Source: Thunnus maccoyii
Lineage: Eukaryota; Chordata; Actinopteri; Scombriformes; Scombridae
Direction: 5' to 3'
DNA length: 64,000 nt
Assembly (NCBI RefSeq): GCF_910596095.1
Contig: NC_056553.1
Location: forward strand, 20,838,225-20,902,224
This document shows positions 1 through 15,245 of this stretch, one piece after another. A program made the position numbers and the translations under genes. How positions within the stretch are numbered: position 1 is the first letter of the stretch; the number at the start of each line of letters is the position of its first letter. Under the pieces are notes generated by a model that searched no databases, was not told the DNA's origin, and saw nothing but the letters and a program-made list of their open reading frames with translations.

Positions 1-1164
1 CAAAAAGAAACTGATGCCAGTGGTTATACTGTGAACAAGAATAGCTGTATGACTGTGGTTAACAGCTAGCTAGCACTCTGTCTTTATGCCCTCATAGCCT
101 GTCATGAGGTTGGCTTCAGGGTGCAACATCAGCCCAGAAAGGAAGACCCTTTGCTGGTTTTTGGCTGCCCTGCTGAGAGGTGCCAGCCTGAAGGAATCCA
201 GATGGTGCAGCACGGCACTGCCCGGCTGTCAACAGCATGCTATCAAACAGTACGCCCACATGGTTGAGATAAGAAGCACACAGCACATCTTGTAATGGAG
301 TGTTTGAGAAAAGAGCACAAGATGTAGCTGGTGTTTGAAAATAGACGTGTTAAAAGGAACACGGTGTTGCATGGTTCTAGATAGTGTCACACTGGATGCT
401 ATTTTTATAACATCAGCTAAAACTGTTTTGTTGCTGTTTGAAATGATGCAATCTGGTTCGACCACTGATATTTGATTTGGTATTTTAAATTCACTCAACC
501 AGTATTTTACTGAACAGTTTCTCATGAGATATCAGTACAAATTGCAGTTTATGAAGCAAAGCAAAGGCAAGCTGTCCCTCAGTTAATACATGAAGTATCT
601 TGGTGCGTCATGCCGTGTCTGGATTTACCTTCAACCATTTAAGCTCTTGCCCTATTTGGCTACTGTTTCACTCTGTTTGTCTCACCTTGAATTTCAGCCA
701 TCTGTTTTCTAGTGTATACCAGCCTCCTGAGTGCAGTTTAGAGTAGAAAAGCCAAGCAATTTTCATCTGATACTTATCACAGTGCAAACTTTATGACCGC
801 TACACCACATCATGCTGTGATTTGGCCCTGATAACACTCCTGTGTATGTGCTGTAATGTGAGAAGAAAGGAAAAAGGGAAATCAACAGCACAAGGTCAAA
901 ACCTAGTATAAGACTGGACGTGTTTGAAACACTAGAAGGCTTTTAATTTGTATGACACCTGGTAACCATCAGACATGGACATCCCAGCATTTTTAAGATG
1001 TTTGTTTTTATGTACGTCTATTTATCTGTATAGCACTTGTCATACAGTAGTTGTAACTCAAGGTGCTGTACACATAAGAATAACATTAAAAATACTTAAA
1101 GCATAACTGCACCCCTAGGTCTGAGCCTAAATCCACCCACTGCATAATTCTGAAAAATACTAAA

Positions 1165-1256
1165 AAGTGGGCAAGAGGGGGGTGGGAGGGGCTGAGGAGA
1201 GGAGAGGGGAGGGGACAGGAGGGGAACGGAGAGGAGGGGAGGGGGGAGCGTGGCTG
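1165..1256 (+). repeat. G-rich polypurine tract
   Basis: About 90 bases are almost purely purine on the plus strand, with many runs of three to six G separated by A or short spacers. This is low-complexity sequence with clear G-quadruplex or triplex potential. A minus-strand open frame over it reads as Pro/Ser-rich low complexity and is not a gene. Confidence 0.7.
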
Positions 1257-1379
1257 TGTGAGGCAGGAGTTGCTCATTGACCTATAATAGTAATAATGAG
1301 AGGAAGACAAACAGTGCAACAACATTTAAACAAGCCTGAAGTCAGAGCTGGCAGCCACAAAAACAACAGATATCCTCAT

Positions 1380-1620
1380 CGCATCTCACCCTGCTGCTTA
1401 TTAACTCTCCGGCTGTCTGTTCCTGCGGTTATCAGCTGGTAAAATCTTGTTTAGAAACGTTAAATCGCAGTGTAACCGGAGCTCCACCGAAACTTTCTGT
1501 CCTGTCTGTCAGCTGAACCTGTTCTCCGTGTAGCAGCACTGCCGAAACTGAAGCTGTCCACTGCGGAGCGAGAGGACAGGTTGAGTAACGGCTCCGGCTG
1601 CTGCTGCAGACAGTCACAGA
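1380..1620. repeat. GC-rich block of dispersed-repeat appearance
   Basis: This block is clearly richer in GC and CpG than the surrounding intron and has sharp edges. Its composition resembles a dispersed fish repeat or the end of a larger transposon rather than a gene. No splice-compatible coding exon was found in it. The assignment is by impression only. Confidence 0.3.
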
Positions 1621-2377
1621 GCAGACACTTTCAGTTTATAATTGTAGCATCCGTCATCCCACTAAGTATTGATATCACGCTTAGTATTTTACTAATTAAA
1701 GTTTTTTTGTTTGATGAACATGAGAGCTGATATGCGAAAATGAACTGAAGCCAGACATGCTTGTTTTTGCTGTGCATAGTGGTATGATGTCATTATGTCA
1801 ACAAGTTGGAATACTGCCATTACCACAATATGATTTTTTTTTTTATCATAATAAAAATTATACCTATATTATCATGAATGACATACGATATGGCACATCC
1901 CTAACCTTAATAACATTATCATGCCAAAATTCTGTGGTGTGTAAATCAAAACAAACAACCTCAATTCCTGCCACACACTGAAGGCAGATTGTCAAAATTC
2001 TTCAGTTTCTAAAATTCAAGGGAGACAAATTTTGTTCGAGAGACCACATGAATGAAAAATGAAGTGAATGAAATGCTTACTTTTTGCTTTCTCCCCACAC
2101 ACACACACACAAAAAAAAACACGGGAGCAACACCCCAGCAGCACCATCACAGCTCTTCCTAACAGCTTAAACCACCTCTAAGCTCGAAACATTGATCGCA
2201 GACATCTGCCAAACTCAGTGCAGTGATGCAGACTCGTCAGAGGAAAAGCGCTGAGCTTTTATCAAAGAAAAGCCACCAAGGACAAGAAGATGGTAGGGGA
2301 ATGAGTCAGGGACATTTCACCTCAACTCAACAGAAAACATATTCCCTCTCCCACAGGATCTACTTAAATAAGTGTGC

Positions 2378-2378
<1 letters not shown>

Positions 2379-2444
<66 letters not shown>
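2379..2444 (+). repeat. (TG)33 microsatellite
   Basis: Thirty-three uninterrupted TG units. Overlapping open frames on both strands are poly-Val/Cys or poly-Thr/His readings of the repeat and are not genes. Confidence 0.98.
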
Positions 2445-2445
<1 letters not shown>

Positions 2446-5400
2446 TCATGAGCCTCTGATTTTGATCATCACACCAAAAAAAATTCACCACACCATTAAA
2501 AAAAAGTTTGTCATGACGTTTTGTTCCATGTATTGCTACAGTACAACACATATAGTATGGCACATCATTTTCTGTACTATATGCTTTGTCCCTTCCTTCA
2601 AGGAACGGAAGTCATCATCATTACATTTCTTTTCATCACTTCACTGTGCCCCCAAAAACACCAAAAGATGCTTACAAAACACTCGACACAACTAGAATGT
2701 GCGTTTCCAGAGAAATGCCTGTGACTGCTGCCAGCTGCTGCTGCAGCAATTTTGTTTTTACGGTGGTGCCACATATGGGTGAAATTGCATCCAACTGTAC
2801 AAAATTGTTCAGCGTCCATGTGTGTACAGTATTCCCAAATTTGGTAGCAATTGGATGATGCTATTAAGAGTTATCACAGTTTAAGTATTTAACCAATTAC
2901 AGACAAGCGGTAGGAGTAAAAGAAAAACTAAGCATAGCTTATCTTTGGGGTCACTAACATATGGTATGTACTATGTTTTGTGAAGATTGGAATAATATTT
3001 ACAATAGGAAGCAAAAAATGTGTTATGGGAGAAAAACACAGTTATGAGCCTTCACTTAAACTGAATCGATCCTGAGACGCTACACTCACATGGAGAAGTC
3101 AGTATTCATGTTAATAATGTATCAGTTCAAGAAAAAAAGAAAGTAATGGTATCACATTAATCTGAAATATCTGTGCTGCTTTTGCCATAACTCTGAACAA
3201 GGTTTGTCACAGTCTTGAGGTATCCTACCATTGACACACATACACACACTTGCATCAGGTAGGTTTAGTTTTTACACATGATGTACCAAACACACGCCAC
3301 ACCTCCTGTCTGCCTGCACAGCCACATCCTGTTCTGTAAGGGGAAGACATCCTGGAATCACATGAGGAAAAACCTCATGAGGAACTACAATAAAAGCGCC
3401 GTGTTGGAGGACTACATGAAAACATCCACTCAACCCAAAATTTCTACGATCCATCAGAGTGACGTGTCACAGTCACAATCACTGGCGGTGTACCTGGCTG
3501 TGTATACTGATGTGTCGGATGTGGAGCGCTGCTGTTGATTACTTTCAAACTTGAAGGATGGCTGTAATTAGGTGAAGCTGACATGAAACAGCACAGGAGA
3601 AAGAAGAGGAATAAAGAGGAGGAGAACTGTTCACCACAAAAGCACTGAAGCACTGTAAAAAGCTGTTGATAGAACACATAACAAAATACAAAAGTCATGT
3701 TTGCAGTATAAAGGAAGCTTTGCCAAGGAGAGGCACAAAAGAGGCAGCGGTGAATGATGCTGCAAGGACAGATGGAGAGAGAAAAAGATGTTGCAAAGGC
3801 AAGGAAAGAGTGGCTCCACATAGTTATTGACACTTAATTTAGCCAGGCAAGTAACTCATATATTTTCCAGGCACTGAAGTCTCATTCAAGTTTAATCTAA
3901 CATTGTTACATCAGCTATTACAATTCCATCTGATTATCAAAGCTATGTTTAAAAACTATAGAATCATTGATGACACTGAGACTTCAAGTTGCCCCACTTA
4001 AATGTGGATTCTGCTGTTCTCTACTGTCTGCTGATATAACACTACAGTGATTCAGCCTACACTCACCATGTAAGCATTCATATTTGCTGTCCTAAACACT
4101 AAGAATGTGGTGTTTTCCAGAAAAAATGCAGTACCTCCTTTGGAAGAAACAACAGTTTGTTTTGGAAAGAACTTTCTTCACATCTGTGAACATAACTTGT
4201 AGTGTACTGACATGTATCCACCCTCAAAAAACAGATGAGAAAAAGATGATTTTATGTTTTCATGTGTTGTGTATAAGAGAAGGAGTGAGAAATAGTGAGA
4301 GTGAGAGAAAGAGAGAGCTAGAACAGAGAGATGTTAGGGGGTTGGAGAGTCCATGGACAGGGAGAGGACTCATTTACTCTGCACCCAACCGAGAGCCATA
4401 AACCCACCCTCCCTCTTTCTCTCTCCTCCCATCCCCGCATCCTCTGCTCGCTGTAACTAGGCAACGCTGGCTTGAAACGATTCAGATGGTAGAGGCAGGC
4501 CCATCAAAGGCAAAGACAGACAGCCGGGCTTTGCTATCTTTTTCTTCCTTTCTATTGCTTTATTCCTCTGCTTCTCCCACCTGCTTGTACACTACACTGT
4601 ACTAATTGCTGCTGAGTCTTATTGAGCCTGATAAAGTAGTGACCATGTATTACACAGAGCACTAGTAAAGAGAACACTGAATTGCCCTTTTATACAGTGT
4701 ACACACCTTCACTCATTGTTTCACTGATGGAGAATGGAAGTCATTCTTTTCTGGGTGAGTGACAGAGTACAAAGAATTAAGTAGTAAAAACATCTAATTT
4801 TACAGTTTGAATGTGTGGAAGCTGAGTTAAAAGGCATCATAAAACAAGCAACCCTTGCTGTCCAATATGTTGAGAAATGCCACAACTTTAAAACATTTAG
4901 TGTAACTACATACACGTCTACACACACACACAACAGAGGCGTGACTGTGGTAAAATACTGTCATGGAGTTCATCAGTACAGACACACTGGGGGACAGCAA
5001 TTATGGTGTAAAGAGTGGACAGACAGCTGGGTCCTATGAGCGCTGACACATGGGAGGGAAATGGCCAATTAGAGGCAACAGCACTGAGAGGATTTAAAAA
5101 TAAAAAAATGAGGTAGAACACAGGAGTGATGGGCAATAAAAACAAACAATTTGAATAGTTGCTCACAGGAAAGAACGATTATGTTTTTAATTTTCTTTAA
5201 AATAGCATGTACGGTACATATGTACATGGCTGCTTGAGATCAATGGCTTCATTCCTGGGATCAGAGGACATGTGAGGGTAACAAAGATGCATGTTTCATT
5301 ATAACAGACGTGTAATGCTTAAAAAGGCAACATGACCCCCCAAGTTACTCTCCTGCTACTGACCATCTGCCCCTGCACAACATGATCCGTGCACCGCTAG

Positions 5401-8400
5401 TAGGGATCGACAGCAGTTACGTCTGTGAGAAAAGTCTGAAAATATCACCGTGTCTGCAGGGAGTGAGTTAGACATGCTTGAGCTCAATGATATTGTAGGA
5501 TAATGCACATTAGCATCCTTTTTCAATACAAACTCTAATGCAAAGGAATTAAACTAGTAAAATTGCCGCTATCCTTTAACACTCTTTTTTCATTCTAGTA
5601 CAGCTCTTCTGAATCCAGTTGCAAAAGCAAAGCAAAAGTGCTTTTTGGCCCTAAAAGTTAGATACACAAATATTAGAGAAGTGATTGCCAGTGAACGCTG
5701 TTCAACTATGATCGCCCTGTGATGCATTAACCTGACACCACCCTATATCTTCCCCTCACAACTACTTGTTTAATCCAAACCTCCCTCTCTCTCTCTGTGA
5801 GGTTCATCCGGTGTCAAGCTGTGGAAGGAGCTGAGGATGACAGTAAGGCCATCTGTGCCAAGCTCTGACATACTCTGTCTGTGTTGACATTTCCACACAA
5901 GGCATACGCGCATGCAAATGCTGGCATGCACACACACATGCCCACATACAAGCATTAGCACACATGCATAAACCAACACAAATAAACACACTAGATTAAC
6001 AATGGCTTTTATCAGTGATGCATAAAGGCACTGGTACACACATATGTACTGTAGTTATTAGGGTAGCTGACACAGACTAGCAACCTGTCCAAGGTGTAGC
6101 CTGCCTCTCTGCAGAACATGTGCTGGGATAGACTCAGTATGCCCTCAAAGATCAAGAGTAGCATTATCATTTTGTGACTTAAAATACAATGGAAAACAAC
6201 ATCTTTCTCCCATTCTTCATAAAAAAAAGATGGCACATTTGCTGCACCATAATCACACTGAAGCAAACCATTTCAATGAACCATTATGTCCATTGAAATT
6301 GCCTGTTGTTGCATGTATTGCCTGTTTGGTGTTGTTGTGCCATGCTGGCCCAGGTCACTTCTAACAGCCAATCAGCAGCAAGTAATTACCTCTGCACCTG
6401 CTCACCAAAACACCACCAGCAAATCTAGTAGTACCATCTGATGGCTGCATGCTCAGTGAGCTGGCTAAATTAGCCCTGACTCCACAAACATGATGGCTTC
6501 ACTCTCTCTGCTTTCACCCAAGACATCAGAATGATCTATTCAAACTTCATGAGTTCTTCTATAGGGGAGAGCAGCATGTGATTGCAGTTATCCTCATGGG
6601 ACAGTCACATGAAAAGCCCACATGTGAAAGCACATGTTGGTATTCACTTGTGAAAGTGTGAATTTGTGAATGTGTATGCCTGTGTCTCAGTTTGATTAAA
6701 GTGCCGCCACAGTGCTGCCCATCAGAGGGAATCCTCTGTTAATCAGTTCATCCTATTAATTACAAGTTCCTGCTTAAGGAAGGAGGTTATATTTCTACGG
6801 GGAAAAAATGTATGACTCTTCATCCACACATAGCTGTTTATGTAGCGAGTCCAGCAGCAGCAGCTGTAGGGCTGACGTCAGGTCATAAGAATGAATGTGT
6901 GAATCTGCACATTTCCGCCCCCATGTATAGTATTTTCTTCAGTCAGTTTGGAACTTTTGAACAGGAAAAAGTGCAGCGAACTATTTCCTTTTTCTTGAGT
7001 GAGTTTTATGTTTAACCACAAAACAAAACAAAAAAAATAGAATTTGGTTGTTTCATTTGGAATTTCTTGAGACACATTCATCCCATTTTATCGTTTCACC
7101 CCACCCCAGTTGTCACACTGTTCTTGTATGCACAGCTGGTCCAGTTAATACAACCACAGTCCAATCTGTTGAACACAGGTTGGTCCCATTGCCCTATTTT
7201 AGGGCTTAGGTGCCTTGCACAAGGGCATCACCACATTGGGTAATGGGGGGCAAGAGAAAAGAGCTGTTTGTCAACTTTTTCACCCAGATCTATCCAGGAT
7301 TCAACAGATGACCTTTTGGCCAGAACATTTAAGCAACAAACACTACCTACAAAAAAAGAAGTGTGTAACATAATTATTGTTTAAGCAGACCATCTAAGAC
7401 TTGATTCATACTTATCTTCAGACAAGGCTTAGACTTCGATGAAGAGACTCACTCTTTCTGTTTCACTTGGTCAGAATTGGCTCTGAGGTAATAAATGCAA
7501 AGCTCTACTCTAGATCCAATTGTGAAAACCACATAAAGACTAACCCTGCAGACCTGATCAGTCTGCACAATTTGGGTGACTCCATCCTCTCAGCTCAAAA
7601 GCAACACACAGTAGTCTCTCTCATTTCACAACACAAATTTGCCAGTTATGCACGTGACCTTCTGACAGCTGTGCCCAAATGATCTCTTAAGCTCCCAAAC
7701 ACCACATCTAATTGCCACCGAGTCCCGTTCCCAAGCGTGTACGTACTTGAAAGCATCACTTCAGCGAGCAAATAGACAGACTGCATTATGTAAGCTAATT
7801 TCTGATTACACCATTCAAGAGCACTGATGGGAATTTACTTAGACACTCAACACTGAAGGGCATTCACTGTTTTTTTTTTCACTGTTTTTTTTTTTTTTTT
7901 CTCTTCCCACATCCAAGAAGCAACACAATCTTGACAAACTGGATTTGGGAAATAAAGTCCAAATGATGAGGTGAAGACTTGGATCACAGAGGCTATTGGC
8001 ATTCCCACGCTTCACTACTCAACCATCTTGCCAAAGCCTAAGCTTAACACTTTGACAGCACAGAACCAAAACAAACATAAAGGTTAAGCAATTTTACAGT
8101 ACAAATCCCTGAGGTTGCTTTTGTCTTTTTTTTTTTTCTCAAGCAGTGTCAGCCTGCTCCGACCATCAGAAAGGGAACTAAAATATTCAGAATGGGCATG
8201 GTGGGGGAAGCCCTTTTCCAAGCTCCTTTGAGTCCCAGTGGATCATCAGGACCGACTTCAAACACAGATATTAATATAATGGCTCTTATGAACATGGACC
8301 TTCTACTCTACATCTACTATCCATCTCCAAAATGTCAATGTTTTATCAATTTGAGAGAAAGTAAATGTCCTTTCCATATTGACACGTTTTCTTTTTATCA

Positions 8401-11400
8401 GTCTTTTTCCTATCTCTGGTAGAAGCACAATGGCAGCATTATTTTGCTGTCAACTATTGGACTTGACTGTGAATAATGAACTCAAGTGATCAGCCACAGT
8501 CACACTCCACTTTACCTCCACTATGATCCCAACCCAAAGCATTTGAAATGATTTAAGGATTTAAGGATATGTCATACTGTAGATTGGTTAGAAGAAGTGT
8601 GGTAGTTGAAAATGCATTTCAGGCCTGTCTTCCATGCAGAGATACATTCTCTTATTTTAATGAATGTTCACGATCAGTGATCCAGAGTCTTCATCCCTGC
8701 TCTTCATCAGAACTGCCAGTAGACCATTACAATGTGAATTTCTCAGGAGACAGCGGCACTATGAGTGAACACGTGAGCAGGTAATTTGTGAGCTGTGGAT
8801 GCATCTTCCCACGTGGAGGCCAAGCCAAGCCAAAACGAGACACCAGAATGAGATTGTCACAGGCAATTGCATTTTCATTAACACTTTGTAAAATCGGTTA
8901 ATTTGTTTTTACAATGGAAGCCGCTCCCTCTGAAATGATTTGTTATTCCTTCTGGGAAATTGCTGGCTTTTGTGAGCGAAAACGAGAAGTGGTAAAGTAT
9001 ATTAATTGTTTTTGAAGAGGCAATGGTTGTGAGTCGCTTAACCTGATATGATTTAGAATCTCACAAACAACCATACCCGCTTCTGCTATTTGATGCATTT
9101 CTCATGCATAATGGGTTTGCAGACAAGAGCAGGCTTACAGTTTGTCTCCTATTAGACATGGCTGTCAGTGCGGAGACAGCCATAAACACAAATACAATAC
9201 AGTGTGGTAAATAACAGACAGGCACTACAACTACAGGTGTCCAAACTGATAGATGGACAAAGCAACACATTCTAAAGCATGAAGAGAGACCTGGCTGTGA
9301 AGCAAAGCATTCCATCTGTATTTTACCCATTATCCCTGGATAAACAAAGTTTCATACACCTGCACAGATAAGATAATCTAATGAACGCAGTGTAAATGCA
9401 CTAACTGCTGATAAAGTTAACTGCAATGGGAGGACAGGAAATCCCGGCAGACAGTCTGTGGCAGCAATAGATCATGCTCTCAGCAGTGTAGAGGAACATC
9501 TATTGGCCCTCTAACTGGCCTCGCTTCAGTCAGTTTTTACGGCCATTATTTGACACGTGGATGGCATTTTTTACAGCTTTATTCAGACATGATGGGACAT
9601 TTACAAAAAGGGCCACATAAATGAGCCAAATGTGGCACCTGGTGCGGAAGATGGAACTGTATCACTGCTGGAAAACAGCAGCAGGTTGAAAAGTTTAATG
9701 ATACGAAGAAAGAAGAGTGTTGCCTGTTCTCTCAAAGGTTGCATCAGGGATTGATCTGAAAACTTATCTTGCGGTTGACGTCTTCGTTAATGACCATCTT
9801 GAGCATGATGATCATTTATTACATAACAGCTGCATATTTTACCGAAACAAACTCTTGTTTGAAATCCTACTTGCTCACATGCTTGAGTGTTTTACTGGAT
9901 ATTCATTGATTCATCCATGAAAGGATGAAAGTTGAAGCCATAACGAAGGAGACAGCTGATTTGATTAATATCGTGGTTGTACAATTTATTTTTAACGTCT
10001 TTTGCACTGGTTACATCGCGTGGGCAAAAACCCCTTTTTTAGACTGATCTAACATTTAAAGCGTCCCCCAATAAAGTCAAACTGACCCATTCACTGTTTA
10101 TTTGACTAATTTTATTTTGTCATAATGAAGGTAAACAAGATACATTTACATCTGATTTATTCTCAAACTTTTTTACACAATTTGTGTATTTTACATGTTT
10201 TATTTGGAGGTAGAAACACTATTTAGCGGTTATGGCTTTCACATGCATACAACATGCATAAAACATATGACTGTTTAATAATAGATGTTTGTAATTATTG
10301 TAAGTAACAGATTTGAAATCATGCTGATGTTGCAGTGACTATGAGGCGTGTTGGAGAACACTGTCAGCTAAATCTAAATCGAAATGTGTACGAAACTCAA
10401 GACACAATCAGAAGCATTTTTCACTTCGCCAACAATCAAAACAAAATAGTATCATATACCGTACATCTAGGTCAACTCGTCTGGAATTCATACTGTGGAG
10501 ACTCCCCAGGCTCATCAACCAAGCATGAATAATCCATGTCCAGATTTCAATTAGCCTGCAAGCAAGACTCATCAATATGTGTGCGTGTGTGCTCCAGAAA
10601 TAACTAACTTTAACACCGATGAGACAGAGACAAATGCTGGGCCTGGAGCCATTGCTCATTTACAGATGTCTATGTTAAGTAAAACCCAAACAGGGTGAGA
10701 GATCCATCTGCTTCATCCTCTCCATTCTCTGTTATTTCTGAGCCATTCACATCATGAGCGGCCTAGGTTTACTTTAGTTTACTCCTTTACTTAGAGCTGC
10801 TGTGCCGCAATACCACAATACAATGCTCCCTGATCAAATTAGGCTAAAAATAGCTCAGCTATTTGTTTGGAAGGTCTGGGAATAGCAAAGAATGTCCCTT
10901 TCTCCTTTGAACGCTGCAATGACGGTGAACCTAGAAGTGTTGAGCTAGAGTTACATATATAACAATCTTTAATCTTAATCCCTGAGCATCATGCCCTCCA
11001 TCATCCTCTCCTCCTCATCTTCCAGGGCAAGCCTTCATCTTCTGTATGGTGCAAAGGACATAAAATCTCCATCTCAGCAAGTCTTTTCAGACAGCTTATT
11101 TCTCTCAAGAGAAGATAAGAAAAGGGCTGCTTCTAATACATCTGTTTCAGAGATTGTCTACCAAATATATAAATATAGCACATCGCTCAGTTGAAAATAT
11201 GCGTGGGATCAAGAAAAGGAGAGATTGTTTTGCTTTTTTCCCCCATTTAAATTACAAAATATGAGACTATTCATTATTGTTAGATTGTGGTTGTTTTAAT
11301 AAAACTATAAAAAGGTATTTGATGCTGTGTGAAGCCATGCTGATGAAACCTTTATACCCACATCACTGCTGCCGGCTGCCAACATCCAATATCCAAAGAG

Positions 11401-13259
11401 CCGCCTTTTATAGACTTTAGAAAACACTTGTATCTAAGTTTCCATGCATTTTTTATATCAAATTCAGACTAGAAAGCATCTTAACTGTGGAATCTGCTCA
11501 GTGACCACACTGAGACACCAGTCGAACAACACTAGCCGGAGAGCAGGAGTATTTCACAAGTGATTTCCTCCCCCCTCGGGAATCAATTACTTAACCTTTG
11601 TGTTGATAACAGTCATAAAACTTAACTACCCTTTAGGCCTGCATAATCTTTATATTCCAGTCAAAGACAAGTGATGGGCTTGACCCTGAGAGACCCGTCC
11701 CATGGTATTGGCATGTACTTACAAGTAGATGTACATGCTGTGAAGTAAAATCTATGTAGCATGACGGACTGAACACAAATAGGCATAAATAGAGATAAAT
11801 AAGCTGTTGGAGGCATGAGCCTCTTTATCTCTGACGGGTGTATGAGTTAAGATGAGAACACACATGGGAATGTCTAGAGAGGGAGCAATTGCTCGGGAAA
11901 ATCAGATTACATTGCTGATTTATGCAAGGGGCCATTTGAAAGCCCTGGCCTCTCATATTTATAAGGAGGCTGTTCAATGACCACTGTGTGTGTTTTGTTT
12001 GTGCACATTTAATAGTGTGTGTGTGGTGTGTGTGGTCACCACTGTCGACAGTTCTCATGGTAGATTTTGTTTTTTTTGGTAATCACACACACTCAATGCT
12101 CTCAAGGTCACACACATAAACACACACACATTAGTGCAGAGTCACAAAACAACACACAATAAAAAAAAACGTATTATTTGTTCTGGTAAAGCCAAATCAA
12201 ATAAAACTGAGAAACCACAAGAGCTAGATAACAATCATACTGCCCTACTCTATAAGAGCCAATCAGGCAAGATAAATACTTGAGCGTCTATTTCCTCAGT
12301 CGTTCATAGCACAGACATCCAATCTCCTTGCACCACATGATTTCCATATTTACTGTTCACAGAGTGTTCAAGATTACACCAGATCTTTACTATAGTAAGT
12401 CTCAGGCATGGTGACTTATATGTGACTTTCCCATGTACTCATTGACCTGGACCAAGCTGGCTATGGAATGCAATTAGAGGTCCAGTGACAGGGTCAAAGG
12501 GTCATTACTTACAGACATGCTTAAACTTAGCTTAGGACAAACACTAAAAACCAGCTCTTGCTTTTACTTTCCTTTAATGATCACATTTATCCTAAAATGC
12601 ACAATTCCAAGATTTTGAGCCAGTTGATGACAGAAGAATTATCCTTGAGACTGACCTCCTGTGTGGACAAAAAGTTACACTGACTATAAGGTTACATATA
12701 CACAACCTCAATAATAAACATAAAGTAAAATTATCACCTTTCTGACAATGTAAACAAAGACTGATAATGTATAAGCTTTGTAAAAGTAGAATTTATGGGA
12801 GAGCTGTTGTATTGGGTTGCATTAGATTGCACAGGTGTCTCTAATAAAGTGGCTGGTGAGTGTATATTAGCCAGTAACTCAGGCTGATATTGGTCTTTCA
12901 GTAAACACTCGATATCAGTGAGTCAGTGAATGTTCATTCTCAATATAACTGAGGTGATATTATTTTGCAAGCTCCAGGAGAGGCAAACTAAAAACTGCAA
13001 TAGGACCTGTCATAAAAGCAACTTCTCACCCATCTACAAATCCTTTAACAAGGGGTCATGATGAGACTTTTAGTATCTCATGATGATCTGAAGTAAATCC
13101 TGTCTCATGGCTTCATTCATACTAATTTTGGATTTTTTTTTTCAGGCATGAAAGAGTTCAAAATGATGTACTAATTGTTCCAACTGTGGGTGATTATCAA
13201 AAGAATCATGTTCCTGGCACAAGCGCAACCAAACTGAATTTCCTTTGTGGTGTGTCTGG

Positions 13260-13502
13260 TTCACCCGAAAAAGCCGGTTCAAACATCTGATTAGGATGCC
13301 CCCTTGACGCCTCCCTGTGGAGGTATTCCAGGCACGTCCAACTGGGAGGATATCCAGGGACAGACCCAAACATGCTGGAGGGATCATATATCCCATCCTG
13401 TCTTGGAATGCCTAGGAAGAGGGATGTGCGAGATACTTTGCTAAGCCTGCTACTACAGCGACCCAGTAACAGAAAATGAATGGATGGATGGATGGATGGA
13501 TA
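13260..13502 (+). mobile_element. Rex3-like RTE LINE, 5'-truncated 3' end
   Basis: The segment ends in TGGA tetranucleotide repeats (about 13480-13501), the usual tail of fish Rex3/RTE elements. Upstream, the plus strand reads in broken frames through the familiar C-terminal stretch of the element (an Arg/Gly/Pro-rich GRISRDRP-like segment followed by the end of the frame). It is a 5'-truncated, decayed insertion. The family name is from recognition of the tail and the C-terminal pattern. Confidence 0.65.
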
Positions 13503-14978
13503 TTAGCACAAAATATCTACCTTTCAGCAGCTTCAGTCCAAAAATACAGTGACAATATATGATTGGTCTTCAAAAACCATACTGGTGAGCCCACCCATTC
13601 CATGATAATAATAAAGTTGTACAAGAAGGCACAGTTCAGAGGCCTGAGGCTTTCCTGATTACTCACTCCAGGGAGCCCAATCCTCACAGAGAGGAGTACA
13701 GTGAGGTTGACTGGCCCTTTTTGCAGCACATCATTACAACTGAGCAATATAGCTTTGGGAAGAAACCTGTCATGCCAGAGAAAGTGAGATAGACATCCAA
13801 GTGGCATTTTGACCTGTTTTTGGCTGACATCATACCATCCTGTAAAGGGTTGTTTGTGCTATTTGTACTCAATACGCTCTGCACTGCATGACAAAAGCCA
13901 TCAGTAAGACTCCAGTCTGAGAGGCTGTGATGCCAAGTTGGGTGCTAATGCTATGACCTGCGTGGAGTTTAGAGCTGGTTGCTAATAGCTGCATATTTTC
14001 TCCAGCATTGCAGGTAATTTCCTTATTGTGTTGGCATGCTGTGATGTTTTCCTGTGTTGTATTCCCTCCTTGTCTCCCTCCTCCCCATTTCTTTAATAAT
14101 TACTGGCGTTTCAAATTTTTTGTATCAGTGATACATAATTAGACACACTTAAAATCTCATTATACCCGGATGAATGATAGAAATCGTGCACCAGAGAATC
14201 CCAAGGTACTGTGATGTCTGATAAAATGTTGTATTTGTTCAGGATGAAAACATCTTTTGTCTCCACAACATTTTCACTAAACTAGTCTTCATTCTGCTGG
14301 GACACTCGCTAAAACCTCCCAACAGGCCATTCCCTTAAATGTACAGTCGAGTGTGACTGTGCTGGTGTTAATGGAAAGTTGAAACGTGTTGCTGGTCATT
14401 TCCTATCCAGCTCTCCGGAGGAATTAAATGGATCCCCTTCCCCTGCCATAAACACTGTCCATCATTCTCACAACACCTCCCACTGGAACACAAATTCACA
14501 CTCACCCTTCAATACACTGTCATCACCTTACACACACACCCGCATTCACACGCAGACACATGGTGGAGATGACATAAGCTTGAGATCCTACACTGAGTCA
14601 TTTCTCCCTTAGCAAACTCATTCAAACTGCCTTCTGGACATTGTAGTAAAAAGACAACATCCAAGCCTGTCAGAGAGGGATTCCCTTTTTTTTGAGTAAA
14701 AGAGCACAACAAGGGGGGGAAAAAGCTGACCACAGACTGCCAAACCACCAGGTTTTATCCAATGCAGCACCAACCTGGAAGCTCTTAATAATAAGGATAG
14801 AAGATAACAAGAACGTGTGACCATCAGAACATGTTCTTTCCCAGAGCAGACCTGCAGCAAAACATGCAAACAAACAGGAATATCAAAGTATATCTCATTT
14901 TGCTAGTACCCTGACACCCCAGTTTGGACAATTACAGTCTACTACAATCTTAAGGCTGATTTCCAATATGCTCTAGAT

Positions 14979-15245
14979 CAGTGGCTCTGAAAGTGGGGTC
15001 CAGGGATCCCCATGGATTCTTGAGGGAGTTGCAAGGGGTCCCCCACAAAAAGGGGAATCATTTATTTTCACTATAATTCAGTCCATAAGTAACTCAATGA
15101 CAGAATGTATGACTATTTTGTTCATGGGTTTCATACACTTTCTTTAATAAAACATCTAAAAGCAAAAATCATATCAGATGGGGGTCTGTGGTCTAATTTG
15201 TGCCAGTCTAGGGGTCCTTGACGTGAAAAAGTTTGAGAAGCAGTG
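14979..15245. mobile_element. hAT-type MITE, copy 1
   Basis: A 267-bp element starting CAGTGGCTCTGAAA and ending in a degenerate inverted copy (TTTGAGAAGCAGTG). It is flanked by imperfect 8-bp target duplications, CTCTAGAT at 14971-14978 and ACCTAGAT at 15246-15253. A closely similar copy lies at 24089-24354. CAGTGGTTCTCAAA-like ends with 8-bp target duplications are typical of non-autonomous hAT elements. There is no coding capacity. Confidence 0.75.

Noticed and set aside
2223..2695. Open frames on both strands across the TG repeat
   Set aside because: Translations are poly-Val/Cys or poly-Thr/His runs produced by the microsatellite, with no splice or domain support.
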